Shown here piece after piece: positions 53,445 to 62,823 of a stretch of 64,000 nt of DNA. Within the stretch, counting starts at the first letter, position 1. Each line of letters opens with the position of its first letter. The DNA is from Bacteroides stercorirosoris. Its GTDB lineage: Bacteria > Bacteroidota > Bacteroidia > Bacteroidales > Bacteroidaceae. The notes below the pieces were generated by a model. That model did not search any database and was not told the DNA's origin. It was given only the letters and a program-made list of their open reading frames with translations. The stretch is taken from NCBI RefSeq assembly GCF_900142015.1, contig NZ_FQZN01000021.1, positions 1 through 64,000 on the forward strand. Direction: 5' to 3'. Made by a program: the position numbers and the translations under genes.

Positions 53445-55796
53445 ATGGAAACAGGGAATATCTCATTGCAGTATAAGGTACTTCTAGGATACATGATATT
53501 GGTCGTGGCCGTTTGCGGCATGGTTTCCATCCTGTTATACGAACGTGACCGTATGCGTACGATAAGATCGGAGACAGCGGAGATACGCCGGATTTGGCAT
53601 GATATCAGTACGGCCCATCGCCATATCACCGAACTTGCCACCGACGGGGAGTCCGTCATTGTCTGGGAGGATGCCGACTTCCGTGACTACCATGGAAAGC
53701 GCCTGCATACGGACAGCCTGCTGCAAACATTGAAATCGAGTTGTGGCATGTTTGTCCTGCCCGGACAGATCGATTCTTTATGTCATTTACTGGAGGCCAA
53801 GGAAGAGCATCTGTCCCACATCATGAAAGCCATCGCCCAGCTGGAGGAGGCAGACAGCCTGCTCGCAAACCGTCTGCCAGTCGTTGCCAGGGAAGCGGTC
53901 CGCATCCGGACGGTCACCCGGAGGAAGACAGGTGTCGCTGGCTGGCTCGGGGGGAAAAAGAGTGTACAGGTCCTCGAACCGTCGGAAGGGCTACGGGAAT
54001 TGAATGACAGGCTGGTTGCCATGCAGGAGGAACGTAACCGCCGAATAAATGCATATGCGGACAGCCTGCGCAGGCAGAACAGGACATTGAACCAGAAACT
54101 GCACGTGCTCGTCACCCATCTTGACGGGCAAGCGCAGGCGGCGTTCATCAGTCGTGAGGAAAAAATCACGGAAGCCGGAGATTTTTCTTTCAAGCTGTTT
54201 GTCTTGGTAATCGTCTCCGCTTCCTCCTTGCTATTCATCTCGTTCCTGATCATACGGCATGACATCAGGAAAGAAAGGGAAGGGCGGGCACAGCTCCAAA
54301 GGATAAACCGTGAGAACGAGGAACTGCTCGGTATGCGTAAACAGATCATCCTGACCATCTCGCACGATATACGGGGACCATTGGGCAATATCAGCAACTG
54401 TGTGGAGCTGGCCTCGGAAACCCGTGAGAAGAAAAAACGGGAAGGCTATCTGGAGAACATCCGCCATTCCTGCCGCCATATACTGAATCTGGTGAACAAC
54501 CTGATGGATGTCTATAGGATCAATGAGACCAGGGATACCCGTAATGAGATCCCTTTCCGTTTGGGCAGCCTGCTAGACAACATATCGGAGGAATACGCCC
54601 GGAAAGCGGCCGGCCAGGCCCTGCTGTTCGAGAGGTGTCATGAGATTGTCAACAATATCACGGTGAGAGGAGATGCCGACAAGCTGGAACAGATACTGGA
54701 CAATCTGCTGACAAACGCCATCAAGTTCACCCCGTCCGGTACGGTCCGTTTCCATACCGGATATGCGGAAGGCAGGTTGCATGTGGAGGTAGGCGATACC
54801 GGTATCGGCATGGACAGGGAGACACTGGAGCGTGTCTTCCGTCCGTTCGAGCGTGCGGCGCAGGAGATAAACTCTGAAGGGTTCGGTCTGGGGCTCTTTA
54901 TCACGAAAGGCCTTGTGAAGGTGCTGGACGGAAACATAGACGTGGAGAGCCGGCCGGGCAAGGGCACGATATTCCGCCTGACGTTTCCTCTTCCGGAAAC
55001 AACGGAGGATCCGGAAACGGAGGAGTTCCAGGTACAGTCCGCCATGGTACTTCCCAAGCGTGTGCTGGTAGTGGATGATGACAGCATCCTTTTGAGAATA
55101 ACGGAAGACATGCTCGGACGCCACGGCGTGGAATGCACGACCTGCCAGAGCGTAAAAGAGGCGGTTCTCGCGCTCGACCGTCTGGATTACGATCTGGTGT
55201 TGACAGACATACAGATGCCCGTGACCGACGGTTTCGGCCTGTTGAAATTGCTGCGCGGTTCGGATATCGGAAATTCCCGTACCATCCCTGTCGCCGTCAT
55301 GACGGCACGGGGTGACGGCGACTCGGGTGTCTATGCGAGGTCCGGTTTTTGCGGTTGCATACACAAGCCTTTCTCCTCAAAAGGACTGCTGGCCTTTCTT
55401 TCCTCCGTAATGGCAGGCAGAGCTGCCGGTGCGTCCCCGTTTGATTATTCCCGTCTGATGGAAAGTACGGACGACCGCCGGCATATGTTCGGGCTTGTCA
55501 TGAAAGAGTCGGAAAAGGATCTGGCCGAACTGGAAGGGGCAATGGAGGGGATGGACCGTGAGGCCATGCGGAGGACCGTGCACCGGATGGCTCCGGTCTG
55601 GGAATTGCTGGGAGCCGGTGACGTGTTGTCGGACTACCGGAAAATCCTGCATGACAAGGCCGCAGGCGACGAGACGGTCAGAGGGCACACCTTGAGGGTT
55701 ATGGAGCAGATACGGACACTGATGGATGAGGTGAATAATGAATTAGAGAAAAGGGATGACGGGAATGAAAAAGACCTTACTGGTCGTGGAGGATAA
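53445..55796 (+). CDS. rteA: RteA-like hybrid sensor histidine kinase
   Basis: 783 residues. Membrane segments at about 10-31 and 249-271 enclose a helical periplasmic sensor. Then a HisKA domain with His307 (ISHDIRGPLGN), HATPase (DNLLTNAIKF, DTGIGMD, FGLGLFITKG), a receiver domain with Asp588 (LTDIQMPVTDG) and a C-terminal Hpt-like domain with His713. In CTnDOT RteA, with RteB, raises excision and transfer after tetracycline induction. Here no tetQ is upstream; the neighbour is the CPS locus, so the inducing signal is unknown. It overlaps rteB. Confidence 0.8.
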   Translation: METGNISLQYKVLLGYMILVVAVCGMVSILLYERDRMRTIRSETAEIRRIWHDISTAHRHITELATDGESVIVWEDADFRDYHGKRLHTDSLLQTLKSSCGMFVLPGQIDSLCHLLEAKEEHLSHIMKAIAQLEEADSLLANRLPVVAREAVRIRTVTRRKTGVAGWLGGKKSVQVLEPSEGLRELNDRLVAMQEERNRRINAYADSLRRQNRTLNQKLHVLVTHLDGQAQAAFISREEKITEAGDFSFKLFVLVIVSASSLLFISFLIIRHDIRKEREGRAQLQRINRENEELLGMRKQIILTISHDIRGPLGNISNCVELASETREKKKREGYLENIRHSCRHILNLVNNLMDVYRINETRDTRNEIPFRLGSLLDNISEEYARKAAGQALLFERCHEIVNNITVRGDADKLEQILDNLLTNAIKFTPSGTVRFHTGYAEGRLHVEVGDTGIGMDRETLERVFRPFERAAQEINSEGFGLGLFITKGLVKVLDGNIDVESRPGKGTIFRLTFPLPETTEDPETEEFQVQSAMVLPKRVLVVDDDSILLRITEDMLGRHGVECTTCQSVKEAVLALDRLDYDLVLTDIQMPVTDGFGLLKLLRGSDIGNSRTIPVAVMTARGDGDSGVYARSGFCGCIHKPFSSKGLLAFLSSVMAGRAAGASPFDYSRLMESTDDRRHMFGLVMKESEKDLAELEGAMEGMDREAMRRTVHRMAPVWELLGAGDVLSDYRKILHDKAAGDETVRGHTLRVMEQIRTLMDEVNNELEKRDDGNEKDLTGRGG

Positions 55797-57069
55797 CCTG
55801 ATCCTCTGCGATATTCTTGAGAAATGGCTGCTGAAAGCCGGTTATGGAGTATTGACGGCCACGGACGAGCCTTCGGCACGCCGAAAAATCAAAGGGAACG
55901 ACGTGGCGCTGGTGCTGACGGATGTCCGCCTCCCCGAAGGGGATGGCATCAGCCTGCTGGAATGGAGCGTGTCCCAAGGGTTACACATCCCTTTTGTGGT
56001 GATGACCGAATATGCCTCCATTGCGGATGCGGTGCGTGCCGTCAAATTGGGTGCGAAAGACTACTTGCCCAAGCCTGTCCATGAGGAACAACTGATGGAA
56101 CTGTTACGGGGATTGGTCGGCCTGCCAGTTTCCGTTCCCCCGAGGAAATCATTCATGAAAAGGTTTAGCGTGGCGGTCCGGGAGACCGAACGGATAGCTT
56201 GTCGTGTGGCTCCCCTGGATTGTTCCGTCATGATCCTTGGACCGAATGGTAGCGGAAAAGAATCTGTCGCGCAGCTGATCCAACGGCATAGCGGACGTAA
56301 GGACAAGCCTTTTGTGGCGGTGAACTGCGGTTGTATCCGGGGGGAACTCGCCGCATCGGAGTTTTTCGGTCACGTGCAGGGGGCGTTTACCGACGCGAAA
56401 AAGGATACCGCCGGCTATTTTGAGGCGGCCCGGGGCGGTACGCTCTTTCTTGACGAGATCGGAAACATGCCTCCTGAAATGCAGACACTGCTACTCAGGG
56501 TATTGCAGGAAAGAGTGTATTGTCCGGTGGGCAGCCGCAAAGAACTTGAAGCCGATGTACGGATATTGTCGGCCACCAACGAGGATATGGAGCGTGCCAT
56601 ACGGGAGGGGCGTTTCCGGGAGGATCTGTACTACCGTCTCGCCGAGTTTGAGATATGCCAGCCCTCCCTCTCCGAATGTCCGGAGGATATATTGCCGTTG
56701 GCGGATTTCTTCCGTAAGCGACATTCAGAAGAGATACGTGTGGAAACCTCCGGTTTTACCGAACAAGCCAGAATCTCCATGCTTTCCCACTCATGGCCGG
56801 GCAATGTACGTGAACTCGGTAACCGGGTAAGGCGTGCCGTATTGCTGGCGGAATCCCCCTCGTTAACCCACAGAGATTTGGGTCTTGAGGCGGCCGTTTG
56901 TAAAACAGGTGGAAAATGCAAGAAAGGCTTGATGGAAGAAGCGGAAGAGAAAGAACGAATAAGGAAGATCCTGGAAGAATGTGGAGGTAAGATCAGCCGT
57001 GCGGCAAAAATGCTGGGGATGAGCCGTCCGACACTATACAAGAAAATGGAAATGTATGGATTGAGATAG
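55765..57069 (+). CDS. rteB: RteB-like sigma54-type response regulator
   Basis: 434 residues from the ATG at 55765 (MKKTLLVVEDNLIL), inside the end of rteA by 32 bp. Receiver with Asp53 (LTDVRLPEGDG), AAA+ domain with Walker A GPNGSGKE (159-166) and GGTLFLDEIGN, and a Fis-type HTH (ISRAAKMLGMSRPTLYKKME). The sigma54-contact loop reads GAFTDA, a natural variant of GAFTGA. In CTnDOT RteB activates rteC; no rteC follows here. Target promoters are unknown. Confidence 0.8.
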   Translation: MKKTLLVVEDNLILCDILEKWLLKAGYGVLTATDEPSARRKIKGNDVALVLTDVRLPEGDGISLLEWSVSQGLHIPFVVMTEYASIADAVRAVKLGAKDYLPKPVHEEQLMELLRGLVGLPVSVPPRKSFMKRFSVAVRETERIACRVAPLDCSVMILGPNGSGKESVAQLIQRHSGRKDKPFVAVNCGCIRGELAASEFFGHVQGAFTDAKKDTAGYFEAARGGTLFLDEIGNMPPEMQTLLLRVLQERVYCPVGSRKELEADVRILSATNEDMERAIREGRFREDLYYRLAEFEICQPSLSECPEDILPLADFFRKRHSEEIRVETSGFTEQARISMLSHSWPGNVRELGNRVRRAVLLAESPSLTHRDLGLEAAVCKTGGKCKKGLMEEAEEKERIRKILEECGGKISRAAKMLGMSRPTLYKKMEMYGLR

Positions 57070-57087
57070 AATTTTCATATGTTTCGT

Positions 57088-57312
57088 TCATATATAAGCC
57101 GGCAGATTCCGTTGGAGAAAGTTTTGCGGCCAGGAAGTTTCCAGCGGGCAGGCTGGAATTCTTCCGTCAGGGGGGATTCCGCCACCATAAGAAAGGGGTA
57201 GCGGATAAAGTACCGTCTCGTCCACCAGATTATACCGGAAAAGTCCATCGGCATATTCCGCGCTACCTCCATCTCCTACTCCTGCCAGATAAATGCAATC
57301 CTTGTCGTGCTT
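57088..57312 (-). pseudogene. Unidentified coding remnant
   Basis: A minus-strand frame of about 74 codons without a start codon (DKDCIYLAGVGDGGSAEYAD, then LVDETVLYPLPLSYGGGIPP) ends at 57088. Its composition looks coding but no family comes to mind. It could be the end of a gene deleted between rteB and the coupling protein gene, the place where rteC lies in related elements. Confidence 0.35.
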
Positions 57313-57404
57313 TTACCTTACATTCGGCAAGGGACATTCAGTAAATCCTATAAAATTAGTCAACTGATTCATACTTACAGTATTGTGAATTAGTTGTTTT
57401 TTTG

Positions 57405-57462
57405 TATCTTTCGATATTCCCCCGCAAATAAGGTTTGACAGCCAAAACGGGGGGGGAATATC
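57405..57462 (+). promoter_or_regulatory. Promoter-like site and leader inverted repeat
   Basis: TATCTTTC at about 57405-57412 with TTG about 19 nt upstream resembles a promoter reading right. Just after it GATATTCCCCC (57413-57423) and GGGGGAATATC (57452-57462, part of an 8-G run) form an 11-bp inverted repeat. A 29-codon frame from 57474 follows but I do not support it as a gene. It could be an IS end or a transcription-attenuating leader. Confidence 0.35.
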
Positions 57463-57557
57463 CAAACTAAGATATGGCGAGGATACAAAATATTTCAGAG
57501 ATTCATCCTACTTTGGGATTTACAGAATTCGAATTTCTTCAATTACCCATGCACTTG

Positions 57558-59594
57558 TCATGATTTGTCGGGTTCCTTTCCTTTTTCGCTTTCCAGACCC
57601 AGTCGTTTACGGAGTTCCGGGTCATTTTTGATGCGCCGCATCTCCTCATTGATAATAGCCTGTGCGTCCGCCTTGATCTGGTCGTAATTGCGTTGTATCT
57701 GTTGCATCATGATGTCGTTACCGTTCCTGTCCTTGAAGTCGTTGATGACCGGGACTCTCTGATAAGCCTTTTCTTCCGCGCTGATCCTGGCATGGTCTAC
57801 GACGATTTCGGCATGAAATATTTTCTGTTCTATCCTCTCATCGAAATTATCCGCCACAGCTCCGACAAACGTGCCTTGCGAGAGGTTGGCAATCTTGGAT
57901 GCCGGAATAAGCGAGTCAAGCTGTGTGTTGATGGAGGTGGATACGTCCTGACGGTTGATGGAAACGGACTGACGCTGTTGGAGCACTTTGCCGAAGCGCT
58001 CTGAAAGCGTTTTTGCGGTTTCCCCGACTACCTGTCCGCTGAAAATATTCCCCACCGTGTTCTGGATGACCTTGGATTCCTTTTCACCGTAATCGCGTGT
58101 CAGCTGGCTGAAATCCTGAAAACCCAGAAGCACGCCCACCTTGTTGCTTCTCGCCGTCGCGATTAGGTTGTCAAGCCCACGGAAATAGATGGTGGGAAGC
58201 TCGTCGATGATGACGGCGCATTTAAGCTGTCTTTTCTTGTTGATAAGCTTGACGATACGGGAATTGTATAATCCGAGCGCTGCCGAATAAATGTTCTGCC
58301 TGTCCGGATTGTTGCCCACACAGAGCAGTTTGGGTTCTTTCGGATTGTTGATATCCAATGAGAAATCATTACCGGTCATCACCCAGTAGAGTTGTGGGGA
58401 GATCATGCGCGTAAGGGGTATTTTTGCCGAGGCTATCTGGCCCTGGAGCTGGTCCTGGGCATTTCCTTTCCATGCGTCCATGAAGGGGGAAAGATAGTTT
58501 TCCAGCTCCGGATAAGAGGTCAGGATGGTGAACAGATCCGAGTAGGGCTTGTTGAGCAGTTCCACCGCGTGGGGAAACGTACAGTAAATGCCGTTCTTGT
58601 AAATCTTTAAATACCAGATTATTGCCGCGAGCAGAATGATGGGGGACTCCACGAAGAAGTCCCCCTGTTTTTCGATCCAGGTGCGGTTGAGGTTGAGCAT
58701 TATCGTATAGCTCGCCTCATACGCGTCGGATATGTCCGTCATGAATTCCGGATTGATGGGATTGCAACGGTGCGACCTGCGTGGATCATCGAAATTGATG
58801 ACATAGAACCGGGGCTTGACCTCGTATTTGTCCATATTCTTCAATAACGAGTTATAGGCGATGGTGGACAGGTCGTCAAACTTGTAATCGTAGATGTAGA
58901 TCGCGAAGCCCTTGGCGATAAGCTGGCGGATGTAGCTGTTGACTATCGCGTAGGACTTGCCGCTGCCCGGCGTCCCGATAACCATGCAGGCTCGAAAAAT
59001 ATTGACTATGTTGGCAAATCCATTATGCCACCGCCTGTTATAATAAAATCTTGTAGGGAGATTCACCGAATACTCGTTCTCGATCAGACGGGTTTCCTGC
59101 ATGAAACTCTCGTTCTCCATGTTGAAGACGTCCTCCATGAGGTTGTGCTTATGGAGCCGGCTCATCCACAGACCCGCCATCAACAGGCCAAGATAACCCG
59201 CGGTAAGCGTGCAGATATACAATATGGAGCCCACCGTGTGTGGCAAAGATAGCTCAAGCAGCCACCAGTTCAGAAAAAACAGCACGCTTCCAGCCACCAG
59301 GGCCGTATAGATCTTGTGCCAGGTGATTTTTTCCCCTTTGATCCCATGCGTGCCCAGACAGGAGGTGGCCAGCAAAAGCACCGCCAGCAGCTTGGTCCAG
59401 AGGATACAGTTGAAAACACCGGTCGTGTTGTTGAAGTTTACCAGAATCCGGTCTATCACCTCAAGGTTCAGATGCCATGCGGTGATACTTGGATAGCAGT
59501 ACACATAAACGTGTACCACCAAAAGAAAAATACTCACGGCCCTGCCGAACTCCATTATCTTGGCGAGAGCCCTCAAATCGTCTTCCTGTTGCAT
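57558..59594 (-). CDS. mobC: Conjugative coupling protein (TraG/VirD4 family, MobC of CTns)
   Basis: 678 residues. Four membrane segments in the first 145 residues, then a large cytoplasmic ATPase with Walker A VIGTPGSGKSY (205-215) and Walker B AVIIDELPTIYF. It brings the relaxase-DNA complex to the conjugation channel. Length and order (mobA-mobB-mobC on the minus strand) match CTnDOT-type elements. 36 bp from mobB. Confidence 0.9.
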   Translation of the reverse strand: MQQEDDLRALAKIMEFGRAVSIFLLVVHVYVYCYPSITAWHLNLEVIDRILVNFNNTTGVFNCILWTKLLAVLLLATSCLGTHGIKGEKITWHKIYTALVAGSVLFFLNWWLLELSLPHTVGSILYICTLTAGYLGLLMAGLWMSRLHKHNLMEDVFNMENESFMQETRLIENEYSVNLPTRFYYNRRWHNGFANIVNIFRACMVIGTPGSGKSYAIVNSYIRQLIAKGFAIYIYDYKFDDLSTIAYNSLLKNMDKYEVKPRFYVINFDDPRRSHRCNPINPEFMTDISDAYEASYTIMLNLNRTWIEKQGDFFVESPIILLAAIIWYLKIYKNGIYCTFPHAVELLNKPYSDLFTILTSYPELENYLSPFMDAWKGNAQDQLQGQIASAKIPLTRMISPQLYWVMTGNDFSLDINNPKEPKLLCVGNNPDRQNIYSAALGLYNSRIVKLINKKRQLKCAVIIDELPTIYFRGLDNLIATARSNKVGVLLGFQDFSQLTRDYGEKESKVIQNTVGNIFSGQVVGETAKTLSERFGKVLQQRQSVSINRQDVSTSINTQLDSLIPASKIANLSQGTFVGAVADNFDERIEQKIFHAEIVVDHARISAEEKAYQRVPVINDFKDRNGNDIMMQQIQRNYDQIKADAQAIINEEMRRIKNDPELRKRLGLESEKGKEPDKS

Positions 59595-59630
59595 AAAAAT
59601 TGTGGATAAACGGGTTGATACTTGTTTTGT

Positions 59631-60887
59631 CTAAATGCCACGTGACTTACGCCCGGCTTTCTTCTTTTTCTTCATGCGGCGTGCGAAAGCCTCCTCCTCG
59701 TAATCCCGCAGATTGGTTTCCATGGAAAGGATACCCGCTGCCAGTTCGAGCGCACTTTCCTGTCCGTCCTTGTAACGATGATGCCGCCAGAGCTCCGCGG
59801 CGGTATGTCCGTCCCGTTCATTTGCGGATATGCCCTCCAACCATTTGAAATAGTCGTTGAACGCATTTGCGGAAAACTCCTTGCCCATGCGTGAGCCGTT
59901 GAACACCTCCCGGCGGTTGTGGTCAATGAAGGTGACACCGTAGATACGTCCCCGCTCATTCTCACGGAAGACCACATCGATACGGTTTTGCCCGAGCAGT
60001 TCCACAAACCGTTTCCGTGAATCCGCCAGCCGCAAGGCACGGGCGATGTCCCCCTGTATGGACGGTGCCCGTTTCCCTTCCTTGAGGGCTTTCAGGTTCA
60101 TCAGCATCCGCTTTTCCAACTGTTCATTTCCGAAGCGTTTCCCAAATCGGGAACTCTTGAACGGCGGACTGACCACCCTGCCGGTATCATCCGTGGCCGA
60201 ATAGACAATGCCGGTGTATGATACACCATTGTATTCTCCCCTGACCTGTTTCGCCTCGATGTTGAGCGTGGACAGTAGCGCGCTATATTCCCCGAAGGTC
60301 TGGAAACGGTAGCTTTCCAGCACGGCCTTAAGGGTATTGCCTACCTGATGGCGGACATCTCCCAAGGAGGCGTCCACCTTCCTTAGTTCCGCTTTCGGAT
60401 TCCGCCTTTCCACATCCGCTCCGTTCCGCAGGCCGAAATCCGCTTCCAGTTCCCGGCAGGCGGTCATGGAACGCCGGTGCTCGTAGGCATCGCTGATCTT
60501 TTTCCCCTGTTCATCCACACATACACTGACGATATGGATGTGGGTATTGTGTGTATCGGCATGTTTGTAGGTGATGTAAGGCTGGTTCCCATACCCCATC
60601 TTCCGCATATAACGCTCCGCCAGTTCTGCCAGCCGCCCGTCAGTCAGCTGGTCTTCCGGTGCCGGTGAGAGGGAGATGTGCAGGACGGGCTTCTCCGTGT
60701 TGCGGTTTGCCAGCAGGTAGTTCTCGAAAGAGAGCAATGCCATGCGTATGTCCCCGCTCGGCAACCCCAGCCGGTCGGAGATCATACGGCTGCCGGAAAG
60801 GATCTCAGCCGTACCAGCCGCTACCTTGTCGTAGTTATAGGCAAGCACCCCGTAAAGACTCATGCCATGACTTATTTTTGCAACCAT
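59631..60887 (-). CDS. mobB: Relaxase/mobilisation nuclease MobB
   Basis: 418 residues. The relaxase domain (1-190) has the metal-binding HADTHNTHIHIVSV (His113, His116, His118), and a nearby tyrosine such as Tyr18 is the likely nucleophile. The C-terminal half, rich in basic residues, may bind oriT DNA. It nicks oriT and leads the strand into the recipient. The start overlaps the end of mobA by 16 bp. Confidence 0.9.
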   Translation of the reverse strand: MVAKISHGMSLYGVLAYNYDKVAAGTAEILSGSRMISDRLGLPSGDIRMALLSFENYLLANRNTEKPVLHISLSPAPEDQLTDGRLAELAERYMRKMGYGNQPYITYKHADTHNTHIHIVSVCVDEQGKKISDAYEHRRSMTACRELEADFGLRNGADVERRNPKAELRKVDASLGDVRHQVGNTLKAVLESYRFQTFGEYSALLSTLNIEAKQVRGEYNGVSYTGIVYSATDDTGRVVSPPFKSSRFGKRFGNEQLEKRMLMNLKALKEGKRAPSIQGDIARALRLADSRKRFVELLGQNRIDVVFRENERGRIYGVTFIDHNRREVFNGSRMGKEFSANAFNDYFKWLEGISANERDGHTAAELWRHHRYKDGQESALELAAGILSMETNLRDYEEEAFARRMKKKKKAGRKSRGI

Positions 60888-61294
60888 TTCCGCTCGTATT
60901 CCTGGGTTAGCGCCATGACCTTTTTACAGACGAGCATCAGCTCGAGGCTCAACCTTTCCAGTTTATAGAGCAATGCCCTCGCCCGTTTCTCCCCGAAATT
61001 GTTCTTCAAGGCACGTACCACCTGGTTGTAGTTATTGCCGACAGCCTGGAACTGTTTGTGGAATTCTGTCAGCCTGATGTAATAGTCCATCGTCGCCTTG
61101 TCTATTTTCACGACCTTTATCTGTCCCGAGAAGATGGATTTCTTGATGAACAGCGTGAGGTTGCCGACTCCCGAATCCGCCAGCAACTTTTCAAATCTTG
61201 TGTTCTCCTCGGCGTTCAGGCGGAAACTGTACTTGCGGTCCGCCGGATCACTTTTGGGCTTTCTGCCCGTCCTTGTCCCTGTTGTTCTCTCCAT
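60872..61294 (-). CDS. mobA: Mobilisation accessory protein MobA
   Basis: 140 residues from the ATG at 61294 (MERTTGTRTGRKPK); an ATG at 61300 is also possible, while an extension to 61486 would read through the oriT repeats. Ribbon-helix-helix-like segment (KYSFRLNAEENTRFEKLLAD) followed by the helical bacterial mobilisation region (FHKQFQAVGNNYNQVVRALK). It binds oriT and helps the relaxase. Confidence 0.85.
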   Translation of the reverse strand: MERTTGTRTGRKPKSDPADRKYSFRLNAEENTRFEKLLADSGVGNLTLFIKKSIFSGQIKVVKIDKATMDYYIRLTEFHKQFQAVGNNYNQVVRALKNNFGEKRARALLYKLERLSLELMLVCKKVMALTQEYERKWLQK

Positions 61295-61332
61295 ACACAT
61301 GAGATTTTTGGTTTGTACTTTTTTTCTCTTCC

Positions 61333-61450
61333 GGAATCCGCGACTTTGGAGCGGATTCCCCCGCCCCTCTGGGCGGGCAAGTTGGTTCTTGTCGGACAAA
61401 AGACTTTTTGTCGGACAAGGACACAACTTGCTCTGTTCGCTTGAACAGAG
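61333..61450. other. Probable origin of transfer (oriT)
   Basis: Directly upstream of mobA stand GGAATCCGC/GCGGATTCC (61333-61341, 61351-61359), CCGCCC/GGGCGG, then CAAGTTG/CAACTTG (61378-61384, 61424-61430) enclosing two copies of TTGTCGGACAA (61389 and 61408), then CTCTGTTC/GAACAGAG (61431-61438, 61443-61450). Dense inverted and direct repeats next to mobA are the usual form of oriT. The nick site is not known. Confidence 0.65.
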
Positions 61451-61585
61451 AATCCTCCTATGGTCGGATTGCCGCGCGACGTTCACGGTGTGCTGTGGTC
61501 CGGCGAAGTCAGTTCCTTTCCATTGTCTGATTCCGATTTTGCAAAATTAGACAGTGATAACCGATTGGTAAACAGCGTTTGATAT

Positions 61586-61666
61586 GACATTTGATGACAT
61601 CTGACGACATCTGATGTCAGGTAGGGGAAATGTTGGCGGAAGTTTCAAGAATAGCCGCTACTTTTG
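61586..61666 (+). promoter_or_regulatory. 10-bp phased operator array 4 and tra promoter
   Basis: GACATTTGAT, GACATCTGAC, GACATCTGAT and GTCAG in 10-bp register (61586-61620). TACTTTTG (61659-61666) fits the -7 consensus, with TTG at 61633-61635 as a distant -33 candidate. It lies between oriT/mobA (minus) and traA (plus) and could control both. Unlike arrays 1 to 3 it does not abut TTTTG. Confidence 0.55.
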
Positions 61667-61998
61667 GCACAGTGCATGAGGGCATACATTGGAACATTGT
61701 CCTGTAAGATGTATTGCTTGCCTGCCACAGGTGGTGCATGACGCGAATGCGGTATCATCCATGTATGCGCAATGCCATATATGCCGCATGGCAGTCCTGC
61801 ATGACGGAACACATTGCATCCGTGCAATGCAGTATGGGGTACATTGAGCTCCATATTACATGAATGCAATGCACCTTATACGGCAACACCCTCCGGCAAC
61901 CGGCATTACACTGATGCAATATGGTATGCAATGTATTCATGCAAACAGGCAAGCAATGTGTCATTGCCATATACCAACGGATGCATTGCCGTGTGATG
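61660..61998. repeat. Cluster of TGCAATG-like words upstream of traA
   Basis: Some 340 bp hold many copies of TGCAATG, CATTGCA, GCATTG and CAATGC in both orientations (for example 61812-61829, 61864-61872, 61914-61919, 61927-61933, 61983-61988), with the word GCATGACG twice. Spacing is irregular. No coding frame is convincing. It could be a ParB-type centromere or other protein-binding site for the ParA-like traA product, or a long leader of the tra operon. Confidence 0.5.
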
Positions 61999-62020
61999 AA
62001 ACGAAAAAATCCAGACAGAT

Positions 62021-62815
62021 ATGAAACAAGTTATACACTCTAAATTCAAGCCTATGAAGAGAGAACCTTTATTTGTCGCTTTGAGCAACCAGAAAGGCGG
62101 TGTGGGAAAATCCACGTTCACCGTGTTGCTCGCCAGTTATTTCCATTACCTGAACGGATATAACGTACTTGTGGTGGATTGTGATTATCCACAGCACAGC
62201 ATCAGTGCCATGCGGGACTGGGAAGTGGGGAACATTGAAAAGAACGTGCATCTGCAAAACTTGCTGGTGGAACAGTTCGGAACAAGCGGCAGGAAAGCCT
62301 ACAGCATCCTGAACTCCACCCCGGAGGAAGCCAGGGAGACGGCCGGCCTCTTTCTCGAAAAGTCGGAGCTGGATTATGACCTTGTCCTTTTTGACCTCCC
62401 CGGTACCGTGAATGTGCCCGGTGTCTTCCAATCCGTGATCAATATGGACTATGTATTCACTCCGATTACACAGGAAAGGATGGTAATGCGGAGCAGCATG
62501 TCTTTTGTCCTTGCCATCAGGGAATACATGCACCGGCATGCGGACGTACCCTTGCGTGGCATCCATATGTTCTGGAACCGGATGGACAAACGGGTGTCCA
62601 AAGGCCTGTATAACGGCTATACCGAAATTTTCCGCTCTCTGAAACTACCGGTGCTGGAGACCGTCATTCCCAGTGCGGAACGCTACAACAAAGATTCCGG
62701 GATGAAGGGGCCTCTGTTCCGCAGCACCTTGTTCCCTCCATCTTCCTCCGCACTGAAAGGCAGCAACCTGGACTTGCTAGTATCGGAGATGGAAACCATA
62801 CTGAAACTTAAATAG
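62021..62815 (+). CDS. traA: ParA-family ATPase TraA
   Basis: 264 residues. Deviant Walker A SNQKGGVGKSTF (Lys30), then VVDCDYPQHS and VLFDLPGTVNVPG. It is the ParA/MinD-type protein that heads tra operons of CTnDOT-like elements. No ParB gene follows; the repeat cluster upstream may be its site, by a partner encoded elsewhere. An ATG at 62054 is an alternative start. Confidence 0.85.
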   Translation: MKQVIHSKFKPMKREPLFVALSNQKGGVGKSTFTVLLASYFHYLNGYNVLVVDCDYPQHSISAMRDWEVGNIEKNVHLQNLLVEQFGTSGRKAYSILNSTPEEARETAGLFLEKSELDYDLVLFDLPGTVNVPGVFQSVINMDYVFTPITQERMVMRSSMSFVLAIREYMHRHADVPLRGIHMFWNRMDKRVSKGLYNGYTEIFRSLKLPVLETVIPSAERYNKDSGMKGPLFRSTLFPPSSSALKGSNLDLLVSEMETILKLK

Positions 62816-62823
62816 ATAATATT

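Noticed and set aside
55970..55990. GAFTDA in the RteB-like protein as a loss of sigma54 contact
   Set aside because: The motif is at residues 206-211 of the protein, and this variant is frequent in natural family members. It does not prove loss of function.
57474..57561. 29-codon plus-strand frame (MARIQNISEIHPTLGFTEF)
   Set aside because: Looks a little like a transposase start but is too short to claim and overlaps the end of mobC.
61301..61486. N-terminal extension of MobA
   Set aside because: It would be encoded by the oriT repeats; homologues start near RTGRKPKSD.
61645..61869. 74-codon minus-strand frame rich in His and Cys
   Set aside because: It is a by-product of the repeated TGCAATG words, not a gene.
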